Source: Arthrobacter russicus (GTDB lineage: Bacteria; Actinomycetota; Actinomycetes; Actinomycetales; Micrococcaceae). From it: a DNA stretch of 64,000 nucleotides. The position numbers were made by a program, and so were the translations under genes. Below are positions 9,385 to 18,565 of this stretch, piece after piece. The notes under the pieces are model-generated. The model did not search any database. It saw only the letters and a list, made by a program, of their open reading frames with translations, and was not told the DNA's origin. The stretch spans positions 372,001 to 436,000 of the forward strand of contig NZ_JAVDQF010000001.1 in assembly GCF_031454135.1 (NCBI RefSeq), given 5' to 3'. Each line of letters starts with the position of its first letter. The first letter of the stretch is position 1.

Positions 9385-9390
9385 AGTCTA
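9385..9390 (-). promoter_or_regulatory. Putative -10 box (TAGACT) for the ileS T-box transcript
   Basis: TAGACT on the minus strand matches TANNNT and would start transcription near 9378, giving a leader of about 220 nt that contains the whole T-box structure. The -35 region is not distinctive. Confidence 0.4.
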
Positions 9391-9489
9391 GCGCGATCTC
9401 AGTTGGCCTGTGCACCTTGGTCGCCGGTGCAACTTGGTCGGACGGGTGCACCGGCAAACCCGTCCGCATCGTTTCGGCCTGCCGTCCGG

Positions 9490-10272
9490 TCAGGAGTCGC
9501 GGACCACTTTGTGTGCTGCCGCCTGGGCCACCGGCCGCAGCACGATTTCATCCAGGTTGACATGGTGCGGCAGCGAAACCGCATAACGGACGACGTCGGC
9601 CACGTCTTCGGCGGTCAACGGCTCGGCCACCCCTCGGTAGACCTGCGCCGCGCGTTCGCGGTCCCCCAACCGGTTGAGCGCGAACTCTTCGGTCTGCACC
9701 ATGCCCGGCAGCACTTCGATGACCCGGAGATTGTTGCCGACCTCTTCCAGCCGCAGCGCCTGGGTCATCGCCCGCTGCGCGGCCTTCGCGGCGTTGTACC
9801 CGGCGCCGCCTTCGTAGGCGACCAAAGCCGCCGTCGAGGTCAGGTTGAGCACCGTGCCGCGCCGACCGGCACGCAGCATCGGCAGGAACGCCCGGATCAG
9901 CTTCATCGAGCCGATCACGTTCGCCTGGAACATCCACTCCCAGTCCTCCGTTTTGGCCTGCCCCAGCTGATCGGCGCCCCGGGCGCCGCCGGCTACATTG
10001 ATCAGGGTGTCCACCCCGCCGGCCGAAGATACCGCATCGAGGATCCGGGCCACTGCCGCATCGTCGGTGACGTCGCCGGCCAAGGCCACGGCGCCGGTCT
10101 GCGCAGCGAGCGCGGCCAGCCGGTCTTCCCGCCGCGCGACGGCGAAAACCTGCCAGCCCTGGCCGGCGAGCGCGCGCACCGTGGCCTCGCCGATTCCGGT
10201 GCTGGCGCCGGTGACCAGCGCAGTCCGCGGCGTCTGGTCCGGTCGGCTCGGATTCGTCTGAGATGGATTCAC
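9490..10272 (-). CDS. Short-chain dehydrogenase/reductase
   Basis: A 260-residue classical SDR. It has the cofactor loop TGASTGIG (about residues 21-28), NVAGG after strand 4, the catalytic serine in NLTSTAALV and the YNAAK Tyr-Lys pair. An arginine-rich segment after the second strand (ARREDRL) suggests NADP(H). Substrate cannot be told; YdfG/serine-3-dehydrogenase-like proteins are the nearest group I can name. It is divergently transcribed from the next SDR gene, with about 100 bp between starts. Confidence 0.85.
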   Translation of the reverse strand: MNPSQTNPSRPDQTPRTALVTGASTGIGEATVRALAGQGWQVFAVARREDRLAALAAQTGAVALAGDVTDDAAVARILDAVSSAGGVDTLINVAGGARGADQLGQAKTEDWEWMFQANVIGSMKLIRAFLPMLRAGRRGTVLNLTSTAALVAYEGGAGYNAAKAAQRAMTQALRLEEVGNNLRVIEVLPGMVQTEEFALNRLGDRERAAQVYRGVAEPLTAEDVADVVRYAVSLPHHVNLDEIVLRPVAQAAAHKVVRDS

Positions 10273-10370
10273 AGCGCCAGCATATCCGGCACCGGAATGA
10301 ATCCGGCGGTTTCCCGGTTGCCGCGTGCGGGGAACAAGCTGAAGTCAACAGGCACTTTGTCAGGAGAACC

Positions 10371-10982
10371 ATGAAAATCCTCATGATCGGCGATACCGGA
10401 GCCGTCGGTACCGCAGCCGCAGCAGCCTTGCGCGGACGCGGCCACCAGGTGATCGGAGCTTCCCGCAGTAGCGAACCGGCGATCGATACCTCTGATACCG
10501 CGTCGGTGCAAGCCTTTTTCGCGGCGGCAACCGAGCGCGGCGACCGGTACGACGCGATCGCGGTCGCCGCCGGGGGCGCGCCATTCAAACCGCTGGCCGA
10601 ACTCGTTCCGGAGGATTTCAGTGCCGCGATCGGGCACAAAGGGATCGGCCAGATCGCCGTGGTGCAAGCCGGCGTGGACCTGCTCCTCGACGGTGGCTCG
10701 TTCACCCTGGTCTCCGGGATCCTCAGCACGCACCCGGTGCCGGACGGGCTCGCCGCGACCACCGCGAACGCGGTCGTGGATTCGTTCGTCAAGGCGGCGG
10801 CCGGGGCGATGCCCCGCGGAATCCGGATCAATGCGGTAAGCCCGACGGCATTGCTCGAGTCCTGGCCCGAATACGGTCCGGCTTTTCCTGGCTTCACTCC
10901 GGTGCCCGGCACCGAGGTGGGCAGCGCCTACGTCCGCTCGATCGAGGGAATTGAAACCGGCCGCGTGATCACGGTCTGGTAG
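10371..10982 (+). CDS. Short SDR-like protein without the catalytic Tyr-xxx-Lys (PRK07578-like)
   Basis: A 203-residue Rossmann protein starting MKILMIGDTGAVG, with CAGGAGAACC just before the ATG. It is shorter than classical SDRs. The usual YxxxK position reads as DGLAATTANAVVDSFVKAAA, keeping the lysine but with no tyrosine. The C-terminal block RGIRINAVSPTALLESWPEYGP and YVRSIEGIETGRVITV match the small subgroup often annotated simply as short chain dehydrogenase. Enzymatic function is uncertain. The gene ends with TAG. Confidence 0.8.
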   Translation: MKILMIGDTGAVGTAAAAALRGRGHQVIGASRSSEPAIDTSDTASVQAFFAAATERGDRYDAIAVAAGGAPFKPLAELVPEDFSAAIGHKGIGQIAVVQAGVDLLLDGGSFTLVSGILSTHPVPDGLAATTANAVVDSFVKAAAGAMPRGIRINAVSPTALLESWPEYGPAFPGFTPVPGTEVGSAYVRSIEGIETGRVITVW

Positions 10983-11379
10983 CCGACTCAGCCATTACCG
11001 ACCGGTGAATACCAATTCCGCTGAAGTGGCCATATTTCAAGCGACCCGCAGTCCCGTTGATTGCGGTTGGAGCCCGGTTTTCCGGAGTCGAATCGAACTG
11101 GCCGATATGCGACCGACGGACGCGATTCCGGCCGCGTGGCAGGTCGATGAAATTTCGACGAATTCCAAGAAAACCCGGGAAGAAACCTGAACTCCACGAA
11201 GCGCTGCGGAACTGTCGTCGGGCTTTCGGAGCAACCCGCCGGATGCCCTCGAATCCGGCTCGGAACCGGACTTTCGAACCGGCCGGATCACCGGGCTACA
11301 CCCAGCCGAAGGTCAGCTTGCCCTTAGCTTCCCGCCGTAGCACTTGTGTAAGATAACTTTGGTTAAATATTCCACCTAA
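10983..11379. other. 397-bp intergenic region before the SARP-type regulator
   Basis: No convincing gene is seen; all frames here are short and lack motifs. The last ~50 bp (11341-11390) are strikingly AT-rich for this genome (TAAGATAACTTTGGTTAAATATT) and probably contain the promoter of the regulator. TAAGAT (11349-11354) is one candidate -10. The rest is ordinary base composition. Confidence 0.5.
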
Positions 11380-14301
11380 TTGTGTTATTCTCCGGATGCA
11401 TCTGATCGGAACCCAGAATTGAGCGCAGTACCCCAGATATCTGGCTTGCATAGACCGCGGATCGACTTCAGTCTCCAGCGGATTCTGCAGCACCAATTAG
11501 GACTCATTGTCGCAAATCACGGTTCCGGTAAAACCGCTGCTTTGGCTCATTGGGCCAAAACTTTGGAGCTGCCGGTCACCTGGATCCGCGCCTACCGTCC
11601 GGACCAGGCGCCCGGCGTCCTGGCGGCCCGGATCGTCCGGGAAATCGCCGAGGCACTCGGGCTGGAGGACGCCGGGGATTTCGATGGCACCATCCGGCGG
11701 ATTAGCGAAGCCGATTCCGACGTCGTGGTGGTCGTCGACGACTTCGAGTACGTGCTCGAATGCGGCGTAGAGCAGGAAATCGAGAACTTGCTGATCGGCT
11801 GCGGCCGCCGCGTGCACATGGCCGTGCTGTCCCGTCGGCCCACCAGCTTCAATCTGGCCCGAACTGAAATGTGCTCGTTTTCACCGATCAACACCGAGGG
11901 GTTGCTCTTCGTACCGGCCGAGGCCCGGGAACTGTTCCGGCGGTATTACAACCGACGGATTTCCGGAGCCGATGCGCTCGCCCTGGTCGATCAGACTGGT
12001 GGCACTCCGGGCGCGCTGCACCTGATCAACCTGGCCACTGCCGCGATGACCGAACTCGAATTCGGCAACAGCCTGCACGACCAGGTCGAACCCTGGCAGA
12101 GCACCCGGGAGTACGTCGAAGGCCAGGTTCTGGCCTGGTTGCAGCCGGAGGAGAAGAACCTGCTGCTGCGCTGCGCGGACCTGCCGTTGCTCAGTGCGCA
12201 ACACTGCGATTTGGTGCTGGGTAGCGACAACTCAGCAGACATTCTGATGACCCTGCAGAAGCATCTGGTGATCTTCCCGGTCAGCCGGGGGGTCTTCCGA
12301 GTCAGGGTCTCGGTGCAGAGCTACCTTTCCTGGTACCGCAAGACGATGTTCAACCCGTCGGTCATCGCCGCGGAACGCCGTCACGTCGCCGACCTACTGT
12401 GCGCGGCCGGCGAGCTGCAGATCACGGCTAGGATGCTGGCCTTGGCCGGCGAATGGGATCGGCTCAACGATTTGATCCGGCAGAATCCGGAACAGGTCGC
12501 CGCCACCGGCGCCTGTTCCTGGATCGCAGGAGTATCCGCCGAACGGATCGACTCCTCCCCCTGGCTGCAACTGGTCCAGGCCCGGAACCTCTACGACCTC
12601 GGCTACAAGAAAGCCGCCGAAGACCTGTCCAGCAAGCTCAAGCGGCTGCTGCCGGGCCGGGCAGCCATGGGTATCCTGCTGGAAATCTGGCAATCCGCTA
12701 ACCTGTGGCAGGATCCACGGCAGATCGCCGAAGCCGGGCCGGCCTCCGCGCTCAGGATGGCCACGGTTTCCGATCCCGGCGCGCAACTGAGCCATTTCGA
12801 CTCGGAATCCGATCCCCTGGTGCTGCTCGCGCGGGGATTGACCCTGCAAATGAGCGGGAACCAGTCCGCATCGCGGCTCTACCTCCGCACCTGCGCCGCC
12901 CAACGGGAGAGTGTGGAATCCCCCACCGCACCGCTGATCGCGGAATTGGTGCTCGCGGTAGTCGGCCCCTTGGCCGGCAGCCCCAACCCTTATGCACAGG
13001 CGACCGAAGCCAGCTCCGTGGCGCGACGATCGTACAAACACGGGCTCAAATGGATCGGCCGCCTGGCCAATGGCATCGCGGCCGCGCTGACGCCGCATTC
13101 GGACAGCGAAATCATCACCTCTGCGGTGATCGCGGAAAGCGATGAGCGCGGTGACGATTGGACTTCCGCCCTGGTTCTGTTGGTTCAGCTGATCACCAGG
13201 TTGCGCGACGGGCGTGCTGCCGCTAAGGACTTCGACGAATTGGCCGGCCGGTTCGAGACTTTGGGAGCCGGCACCTTGCTGGCCTGGACCCTGGCGATGC
13301 GCGCCCTGGTCGGCGCGAGCCGCAATGATTCAGCGGCGATCGGCTGTGCCCAACAGGCCGTCGAAGCCGCACAGCTGGCCGCAGTGCCAGGCGCTTTGGC
13401 GATCGCCCAGGCTGCTTTGGCCCAGGCCCAAGGGGATCCCGGCGGCGAACTCATGCGTTCGGCACGCGACTTGGCCCGGGCGAATGGCCTGGTCTGGCGA
13501 CCCTGGACTTGGCTGCAGCACCGGGCGGCAAGCACGGTTCAGGTGGATTCGACGGAGGCCGCTCCGCAACAGCATGCGCTGCGCTGCTTCGGCAAATTCC
13601 AGTTGACCCGGGCCGGGGAACTCGTCGACCTGGGCGGGTTGCGCCCGCAGGCCCGCACGATTCTGATGATTCTTTCGGTCGCTGCCGGCAAACCGGTGCA
13701 CCGGGAACGGATCGCCTATGCGCTGTGGCCGGAGAACTCCCTGGATGAAAGCCTGCACCGGGTCCAAGTCAGCATCTCCAATCTGCGCCGGATCCTGGAG
13801 CCGGAACGGCTCCGCGGGCAGGAGAGCATCATCCAACGGCAGGGCGAAGCCTATGCACTGGATCTAACCGCATGGGGGGCCAGCGATGTGGTCGAGTTCG
13901 AAAGCTCGATCAGCTCCGCCATGGCCGCGATGGCGCGCCAGGATGCTGCCGCCGCAGCCGCCGGGCTTGCCGCGGCAGTCGAACTCTACAACGATGAGTT
14001 GCTGCCCGAAGAAGGCCCGGCCGAATGGGTCATCGAATACCGCGAGCGGTTTCGTTTGGAAGCCGCGCAGGCGGCGGAAACCGGCGCTGCCATGTTGCTT
14101 TCGCTGGCAAAATACCCCGACGCGGTCCGGCTCGCCAACCGCTGCATCGAAATCGATGAATGGCGCGACGACGCTTGGCGGGTGCTGATCGAAGCCCACC
14201 AACGCTCCGGGAACACCGCGGCAGCGGCGAAAGCCGCGCAAAACTATGCCCGGGTTCTCGAGGCGCTCGGCGTGCCGGACAGTTTCGCCGGCAGCGCCTG
14301 A
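11380..14301 (+). CDS. Large NTPase-wHTH-BTAD (SARP-type) transcriptional regulator
   Basis: A ~970-residue protein. The N-terminus has a P-loop (ANHGSGKTAAL, about 45-55) and a Walker B-like stretch (DVVVVVDDFEY, about 114-124), as in MalT/STAND ATPases. A long helical middle looks like TPR-type repeats. The C-terminus has an OmpR-like winged helix (ALRCFGKFQL ... ISNLRRILEP, about 732-805) and a BTAD helical domain (835-970). Canonical AfsR-type SARPs have the reverse order, DNA-binding domain first. The likely role is an ATP-dependent activator of the adjacent eCIS cluster; the 11-bp-spaced heptamers at 34321-34349 are candidate sites. The start is uncertain: TTG 11380 is used here, but TTG 11419 (MSAVPQISGL) is equally plausible. 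Confidence 0.82.
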   Translation: MCYSPDASDRNPELSAVPQISGLHRPRIDFSLQRILQHQLGLIVANHGSGKTAALAHWAKTLELPVTWIRAYRPDQAPGVLAARIVREIAEALGLEDAGDFDGTIRRISEADSDVVVVVDDFEYVLECGVEQEIENLLIGCGRRVHMAVLSRRPTSFNLARTEMCSFSPINTEGLLFVPAEARELFRRYYNRRISGADALALVDQTGGTPGALHLINLATAAMTELEFGNSLHDQVEPWQSTREYVEGQVLAWLQPEEKNLLLRCADLPLLSAQHCDLVLGSDNSADILMTLQKHLVIFPVSRGVFRVRVSVQSYLSWYRKTMFNPSVIAAERRHVADLLCAAGELQITARMLALAGEWDRLNDLIRQNPEQVAATGACSWIAGVSAERIDSSPWLQLVQARNLYDLGYKKAAEDLSSKLKRLLPGRAAMGILLEIWQSANLWQDPRQIAEAGPASALRMATVSDPGAQLSHFDSESDPLVLLARGLTLQMSGNQSASRLYLRTCAAQRESVESPTAPLIAELVLAVVGPLAGSPNPYAQATEASSVARRSYKHGLKWIGRLANGIAAALTPHSDSEIITSAVIAESDERGDDWTSALVLLVQLITRLRDGRAAAKDFDELAGRFETLGAGTLLAWTLAMRALVGASRNDSAAIGCAQQAVEAAQLAAVPGALAIAQAALAQAQGDPGGELMRSARDLARANGLVWRPWTWLQHRAASTVQVDSTEAAPQQHALRCFGKFQLTRAGELVDLGGLRPQARTILMILSVAAGKPVHRERIAYALWPENSLDESLHRVQVSISNLRRILEPERLRGQESIIQRQGEAYALDLTAWGASDVVEFESSISSAMAAMARQDAAAAAAGLAAAVELYNDELLPEEGPAEWVIEYRERFRLEAAQAAETGAAMLLSLAKYPDAVRLANRCIEIDEWRDDAWRVLIEAHQRSGNTAAAAKAAQNYARVLEALGVPDSFAGSA

Positions 14302-15569
14302 GCCCCGCGCTCCGATCCGATCCGATCCGAGCGGATCGGATCCGATCCGGACCTGCCGAGGAACTCCACCTCGCTCAGCGCGATCCGCGGATCGGAAGTG
14401 CCCGGAATCGAGCTCCGGACCGTGAGCTTGACGCCGACGACGTCGTCCTGGCCGAGGTAGAACTGCTGCACCGTCGGTTTGTCCGCCAAGTCCAGGTCCA
14501 GCGTCCGCGGGGCGCCGCCGGCGAGGCTGAGCTCAACCCGGAGGCCCAGCGGCCGGCCGGAGCCGAGGAACTGTTCGGATTGCTCGGCGGCACCGGTTCG
14601 GATCTGCAGGAAGACCAGCCGCACCGGCAATTGGTAGTGCGCCTGGAGGAACTCGCCGACCCCGTCGCCCGGCTGCGCCGGCTGCCAGGCCCGGTTGACC
14701 ACGCCGTCGATCGCCAACTCCGGCGGGTGGCCTTCGGCCGACGACGAGGCTTCGATGCTGCTGGGCCGCAGCGGCGAGTTGTTGCTGAATTTGTCCTGCA
14801 CGAAACCGAAACCGCTGCGCAGTTGCTCCCGGGCGGCGAACCCGCCGCCACCGAGCAGGCCGAGGATCAGCACAGTGGTCACGGTCCGGGTGGGGAACCG
14901 GTGTTGCCGGAATTTCGGCCGCGTACCGGCTCGGGCCGGCTTGCGCGCACGCGCCCCGAAAAGCCGCTGCCACCACGGGAGCGGGGCCACTTTCGGCGCG
15001 TCGAGCAGGCTGTGGGCGCACTGCCGGCAGAACTTCCGGTTCGGCGAGTTGCCGGTGCCGCACTGTCCGCAGATCAAGTCCCCGGGCAGACTGCCCGCCG
15101 GTCGCGGCCGGGGCTTGGCCCGGGGCGCCTTGAGTTTCCGCTTCCCCGGCCGGACGGCAACTGGTCCGGCCGGTTCGACGGCGCCAGGCCCGGTGCGCAG
15201 ACTCGGATCCGCTTGCGCGCCCGGCCGGTCAGGCACCGGCGCGTAGCCGAGGGCGGGCTGCACCGGTGGCTCTGGAGCCGCCGATTCCGGAACCGGTACC
15301 GGCTGACCGGGTTCGGGAACGCCCGGTTGCGCAGCTTCGGGCGCCGCCGGCTCGGGCCGTCCGGCGACCGGCTCAGTGGCCTCGGTGGTCTCCGCCGGTT
15401 GGCCGTCCATCGCCGGCCGCACCGGTGCAGTTGGCACTGGCGCGATCGGCGCGGCCGGCTGCTCGGCTTTCAACCATTCCAAATAGGCCCCGCACTCGGC
15501 GCAGAACCGATCCCCCGGCGCGTTCTCCGCACCGCATTCACCGCAGATAACCGGGTTCTGGGTTTTCAT
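14244..15569 (-). CDS. Double zinc-ribbon membrane protein with C-terminal discoidin-like domain (eCIS-linked)
   Basis: Residues 9-27 (CGECGAENAPGDRFCAECG) and 168-184 (CGQCGTGNSPNRKFCRQC) are two zinc ribbons joined by a Pro/Ala/Glu-rich linker. A single membrane segment follows (about 229-246, TVTTVLILGLLGGGGFAA). Residues ~265-405 resemble a discoidin/F5-8-type jelly roll (ELAIDGVVNRAWQP, ALSEVEFLGR), expected outside the cell. The last ~35 residues come from the GATCC repeat and antisense of the regulator gene, and look like run-through after a lost stop. It is the last gene of the sheath-baseplate operon, overlapping its neighbour by four bases. It may link the injection system to the envelope; this is inference. 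Confidence 0.75.
   Translation of the reverse strand: MKTQNPVICGECGAENAPGDRFCAECGAYLEWLKAEQPAAPIAPVPTAPVRPAMDGQPAETTEATEPVAGRPEPAAPEAAQPGVPEPGQPVPVPESAAPEPPVQPALGYAPVPDRPGAQADPSLRTGPGAVEPAGPVAVRPGKRKLKAPRAKPRPRPAGSLPGDLICGQCGTGNSPNRKFCRQCAHSLLDAPKVAPLPWWQRLFGARARKPARAGTRPKFRQHRFPTRTVTTVLILGLLGGGGFAAREQLRSGFGFVQDKFSNNSPLRPSSIEASSSAEGHPPELAIDGVVNRAWQPAQPGDGVGEFLQAHYQLPVRLVFLQIRTGAAEQSEQFLGSGRPLGLRVELSLAGGAPRTLDLDLADKPTVQQFYLGQDDVVGVKLTVRSSIPGTSDPRIALSEVEFLGRSGSDPIRSDRIGSERGAQALPAKLSGTPSASRTRA
14306..14350. repeat. Iterated GATCC hairpin between convergent genes
   Basis: Seven GATCC/GGATC-type units sit head to tail and inverted. The centre forms an 11-bp perfect hairpin, GATCCGATCCG-AG-CGGATCGGATC. 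It lies 5 bp after the regulator stop codon and inside the 3' end of the opposing gene, where it encodes a DPIRSDRIGSE-type tail. It probably works as a bidirectional terminator. The short iterated unit suggests replication slippage. Confidence 0.7.
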
Positions 15570-16108
15570 GGCAATACCTCGATTCGATGCGGGATGTGCG
15601 CCGGTTTCGCTTCGCGCACGGTGGCCTCGATCAAGGCCAGGTTGAGCTCTGCACCGGCAGCGTTCTTGATCCGGACCAGCACTCCGGCCGGCTCCTGCCC
15701 CGGAAACGGCGTGCCCGGGCTGGTTGAGGCGGCAGATCCGCCGGAATCTTCAATGCTGACTTCGGCGGTCAGCGGCAACGCGACTTTGACCGCGGCCAGC
15801 AGGCCCCTTTTGGTGCCACGGGCGCGGTGCATCGGCACTGCGTCCCGGATCGTCTGGCGATTGCGCAGCGTTTCCCCCGCACCGGGCAAATCCACGCCGA
15901 CCCACTGGGCCAACCAGGGCAGAAAATCCTCCGGAGTCAGATCCGGATCCAGATACGAGTCGAGCATGTCCAAAGTCGCCAGCATCGGGGCCAGTGATTC
16001 GTCGAAGCCGAGCAGGAACCGGCTCATCAGGTCGTCTTCCTGCAAGACGGCCGGCAATCGCGGCCCGAACGGCGCCGAGCTGCGCAGCCCGGGAACCATG
16101 CCGCGCAT
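15566..16108 (-). CDS. Phage tail protein I-like baseplate component
   Basis: A 180-residue protein with the segment MSRFLLGFDESLAPMLATLDMLDSYLDP, then FLPWLAQWVGVDL and RARGTKRGLLAAVKVAL. These are typical of the phage tail protein I family found in eCIS (Afp12/Pvc12 position). It would join the J-type protein in the baseplate wedge. Its ATG at 16108 overlaps the stop of the upstream baseplate gene, and its end overlaps the next start by four bases. Confidence 0.85.
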   Translation of the reverse strand: MRGMVPGLRSSAPFGPRLPAVLQEDDLMSRFLLGFDESLAPMLATLDMLDSYLDPDLTPEDFLPWLAQWVGVDLPGAGETLRNRQTIRDAVPMHRARGTKRGLLAAVKVALPLTAEVSIEDSGGSAASTSPGTPFPGQEPAGVLVRIKNAAGAELNLALIEATVREAKPAHIPHRIEVLP

Positions 16109-18057
16109 CAGAGCGGAGCCCCGATCCGCACCCGGTGCTCGAAGGAGAACACCAATTCCTGACTGCCGAGAGCCATTTTCTGCACCGGATCACCGCGCTC
16201 TCCACTGATCGGATCGGCGGCGAAAAGCAAAACGTCGTCGACCAGCTCCACGCCCGGCAACGCTTGCAGCAAGGCATACACCTCGCCGGCGTGGACCGGT
16301 CGCCCGAAGGGCCAACCGTTGCCTACCGGGCCGCCGCGCACCGGGTCGAGGAACTGGTAAAGCGCTTCGACGGCTTGGTCTTCGAGCCGCTCCCGGTCCG
16401 CGGCCGGTTTCGCGATGAGTTTCGCGACCACGGTCACGCCCTTGTACAGCGGCGGTTCGACGACCAGCCGGGCGCCGATCGGCCGGCGTTCTTCCAATTC
16501 CCCGGCGATGGTCTGCAGCACCGACTCGCTGGGCACCAGATCCTCGAAACGCAGCCGCCCATCCGCTTCGGCAGCTGCGGCCGGCACCACCAGCAGCCGG
16601 ACGCCATGCTGGGCCTCCGTAGCAGCAGCCGGCACGCAACGCACCCGGGCGATCGACGGTGCCGCGGCGAGCGCAAGCTCTTCGTAGTCCTCCGCGGTGA
16701 CCGCGCGGTCCCGGCTGCGCAGGGCCAAAGGACCTCGTTGCATCGCCTCCGCGATTGTCTCTGCCGCGATGCCGCCTTGGGCCGGGCGCCGGTTGTAAAC
16801 CTCGGAGACGAACGGGACCGATCCGCGGAGCACTGAAATCGCCCGGGTGGACAGGTTTCCGCTCGGGCCTCCGCCGACCCGGTATTCCGGAATCCGGATC
16901 GCCGCGCCCAGCGGAGGCAGCGCCCCGAATTGCCGCAGGCTTCCGTCTGCTTCGCGCACCGCGGGCGGAAAATGCACCAACCCGGCCGAGCGGTCCAGCA
17001 TGACCACCGGGTCCGAGTCGCCGAATCCGGCGAACGAGTCGACTTCCTGCCAGCGCTGCCACCCCGACCCGGTGGCGACCTCCACGGACAGCGGCAGCCC
17101 GTCGTCGACCATCGGCCCATGGGCCAGGGCGAAGACCTGCCCCGGGACCCCTTCCGAGATTCCCAAAGTCTCCTCCTGCACCGTTTCCGCGTGCGCCGCG
17201 CGAACCACACCGCCGATGCTGAACGCTTCGAGCGATCGGATCACCGGAGATGCGCTGTAGAACGAAAAGCCCTCCTCCGGCACCGTGACCCGGCAGCGAA
17301 TCCAGCCGGCCCGAACGCCCGAGAGTACCGAAGCGGTATGCCCAGCCGGCAGCACCAGGAGCACATCCCCGGCTTTGTTGAGTCCCCCGGTGCCGTCGTC
17401 CTCGACGGCGCAGGCCCGCCAACTCTTGCCGGTCCAGGCTTCCCACACCAAGGGTGGACGCCGCGGGTCGACGCCGACACCCCGGACGCTGCAATCGAAC
17501 CGCAAGGCGATCAAGGTGTTCGCCGCCGCATCGTCGAGCCCGATCAGCAAACTGTCGCCTTCGGCCGGCTGCGGGCTGAAGACCGGCTGTTCCGCGGCCG
17601 AACCGAGCTGTTCGAACCGGTCGATCGGTTCGCCGTCGACGGCTGCGGCCAAGAGATAGGCAAGTTTCCGGGGCGGGATGGACAGCTCCGCGGTGGTCTG
17701 GAAAACCACCGCCGCATCGTCGTCGGTACGCCGGGTCGCCGCTTCGGTGCCGAGTGGCACCACCACGGCTTCCGGCCGGGCAGCCGAAAGTTTGACCACC
17801 AGTTCCGTGGTCGCTGCCGCCGGAGCGTGCAACTGGACGCCGAGCAGATCCAGGAACTTCACGTACAGCCGGTCCGGTACCCGGTTCAGCCGGTACGAGA
17901 TCTCATCCATCATGAACGCGAAAGATTCGATCAAGGTCACCCCGGGATCCGAGACATTGTGATCGGTCCACTCCGGGCAGTGGTGTGCGATCCGGCGTTT
18001 GGCGTCGTCGACCAGGTCCTGGAATCGGCGGTCGTCCAAATGGGGTGCGGGGAGCAT
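16108..18057 (-). CDS. Baseplate J-like assembly protein
   Basis: A 649-residue protein beginning MLPAPHLDDRRFQDLVDDAKRR, with PEWTDHNVSDPGVTLIESFAFMMDEISYRLNRVPD. This block is diagnostic of the 'putative baseplate assembly protein' family (gpJ/Afp11-like) of contractile tails. The C-terminal part includes a gpJ-type block (RSRDRAVTAEDYEELALAAAPSIARVRCV). In known particles it forms the wedge that triggers sheath contraction. It is coupled on both sides: its start overlaps the gp25 gene stop and its stop overlaps the I-like gene. Confidence 0.9.
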   Translation of the reverse strand: MLPAPHLDDRRFQDLVDDAKRRIAHHCPEWTDHNVSDPGVTLIESFAFMMDEISYRLNRVPDRLYVKFLDLLGVQLHAPAAATTELVVKLSAARPEAVVVPLGTEAATRRTDDDAAVVFQTTAELSIPPRKLAYLLAAAVDGEPIDRFEQLGSAAEQPVFSPQPAEGDSLLIGLDDAAANTLIALRFDCSVRGVGVDPRRPPLVWEAWTGKSWRACAVEDDGTGGLNKAGDVLLVLPAGHTASVLSGVRAGWIRCRVTVPEEGFSFYSASPVIRSLEAFSIGGVVRAAHAETVQEETLGISEGVPGQVFALAHGPMVDDGLPLSVEVATGSGWQRWQEVDSFAGFGDSDPVVMLDRSAGLVHFPPAVREADGSLRQFGALPPLGAAIRIPEYRVGGGPSGNLSTRAISVLRGSVPFVSEVYNRRPAQGGIAAETIAEAMQRGPLALRSRDRAVTAEDYEELALAAAPSIARVRCVPAAATEAQHGVRLLVVPAAAAEADGRLRFEDLVPSESVLQTIAGELEERRPIGARLVVEPPLYKGVTVVAKLIAKPAADRERLEDQAVEALYQFLDPVRGGPVGNGWPFGRPVHAGEVYALLQALPGVELVDDVLLFAADPISGERGDPVQKMALGSQELVFSFEHRVRIGAPL

Positions 18058-18467
18058 CAGGAATCTTCCTCTCGGTGCCGGGGAATGACGTAGAACGGGA
18101 AGACCAGGTTGCGCGGGTCGTTGCTGCCCCGCAACGCGTAGGAGATGTCGATCAACAGCACTCCCTCATCCACCTGGTCGAACCGCACGGTGACGTCTTC
18201 GAGGTCGATGCGCGGCTCCCAGCGCTCCAGCGCGACCTGGACCGCATAGGCGATATCGCCTGCCGTCGAAGCGTCCGCCGGGGCGAAAACGTAATCGTGC
18301 ACGGCGCAGCCGAAGTCCGGCCGCATCGGGCGTTCCCCCGGCGAGGTCGCCAGGATCAGGGCGATGCTTTCTTCGACCTCCCGGGTGCTGTCGACCAAGG
18401 CGACGCTGCCAGTGCGGTCGGTGCGCAACGGAAAGGGCCAACCGGCCCCGACGAAGTCTCGTGCCAT
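18057..18467 (-). CDS. GPW/gp25-family baseplate protein
   Basis: A 136-residue protein starting MARDFVGAGWPFPLRTDRTG. It has the conserved gp25 features: EVEESIALILATSPGERPMRPDFGC (a signature Glu-rich helix and ERxxRPxFGC), then an acidic strand EDVTVRF. gp25 is the most conserved baseplate subunit and contacts the first sheath ring. ATG 18467 was chosen over a longer frame, because the upstream part lacks family similarity and continues antisense-like sequence. About 100 bp without a gene separate it from the VgrG-like gene. Confidence 0.92.
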   Translation of the reverse strand: MARDFVGAGWPFPLRTDRTGSVALVDSTREVEESIALILATSPGERPMRPDFGCAVHDYVFAPADASTAGDIAYAVQVALERWEPRIDLEDVTVRFDQVDEGVLLIDISYALRGSNDPRNLVFPFYVIPRHREEDS

Positions 18468-18565
18468 GGTTTTCCTGCTTCTCTTCTCCGCCGTCGGGGC
18501 GGGGGTTGATCGGGTATCGGGCTGGCCCGGCGCGGACCGCCCGGGTGTACTGCATCGGGCGGACA

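Noticed and set aside
14306-14350. GATCC array as an attachment site
   Set aside because: No matching copy flanks the eCIS region, no integrase or tRNA is next to it; a slippage hairpin explains it better.
14160-16208. 682-codon plus-strand frame crossing from the regulator into the tail genes
   Set aside because: Low-complexity Arg/Gly/Ala product, overlapping well-supported genes on both strands.
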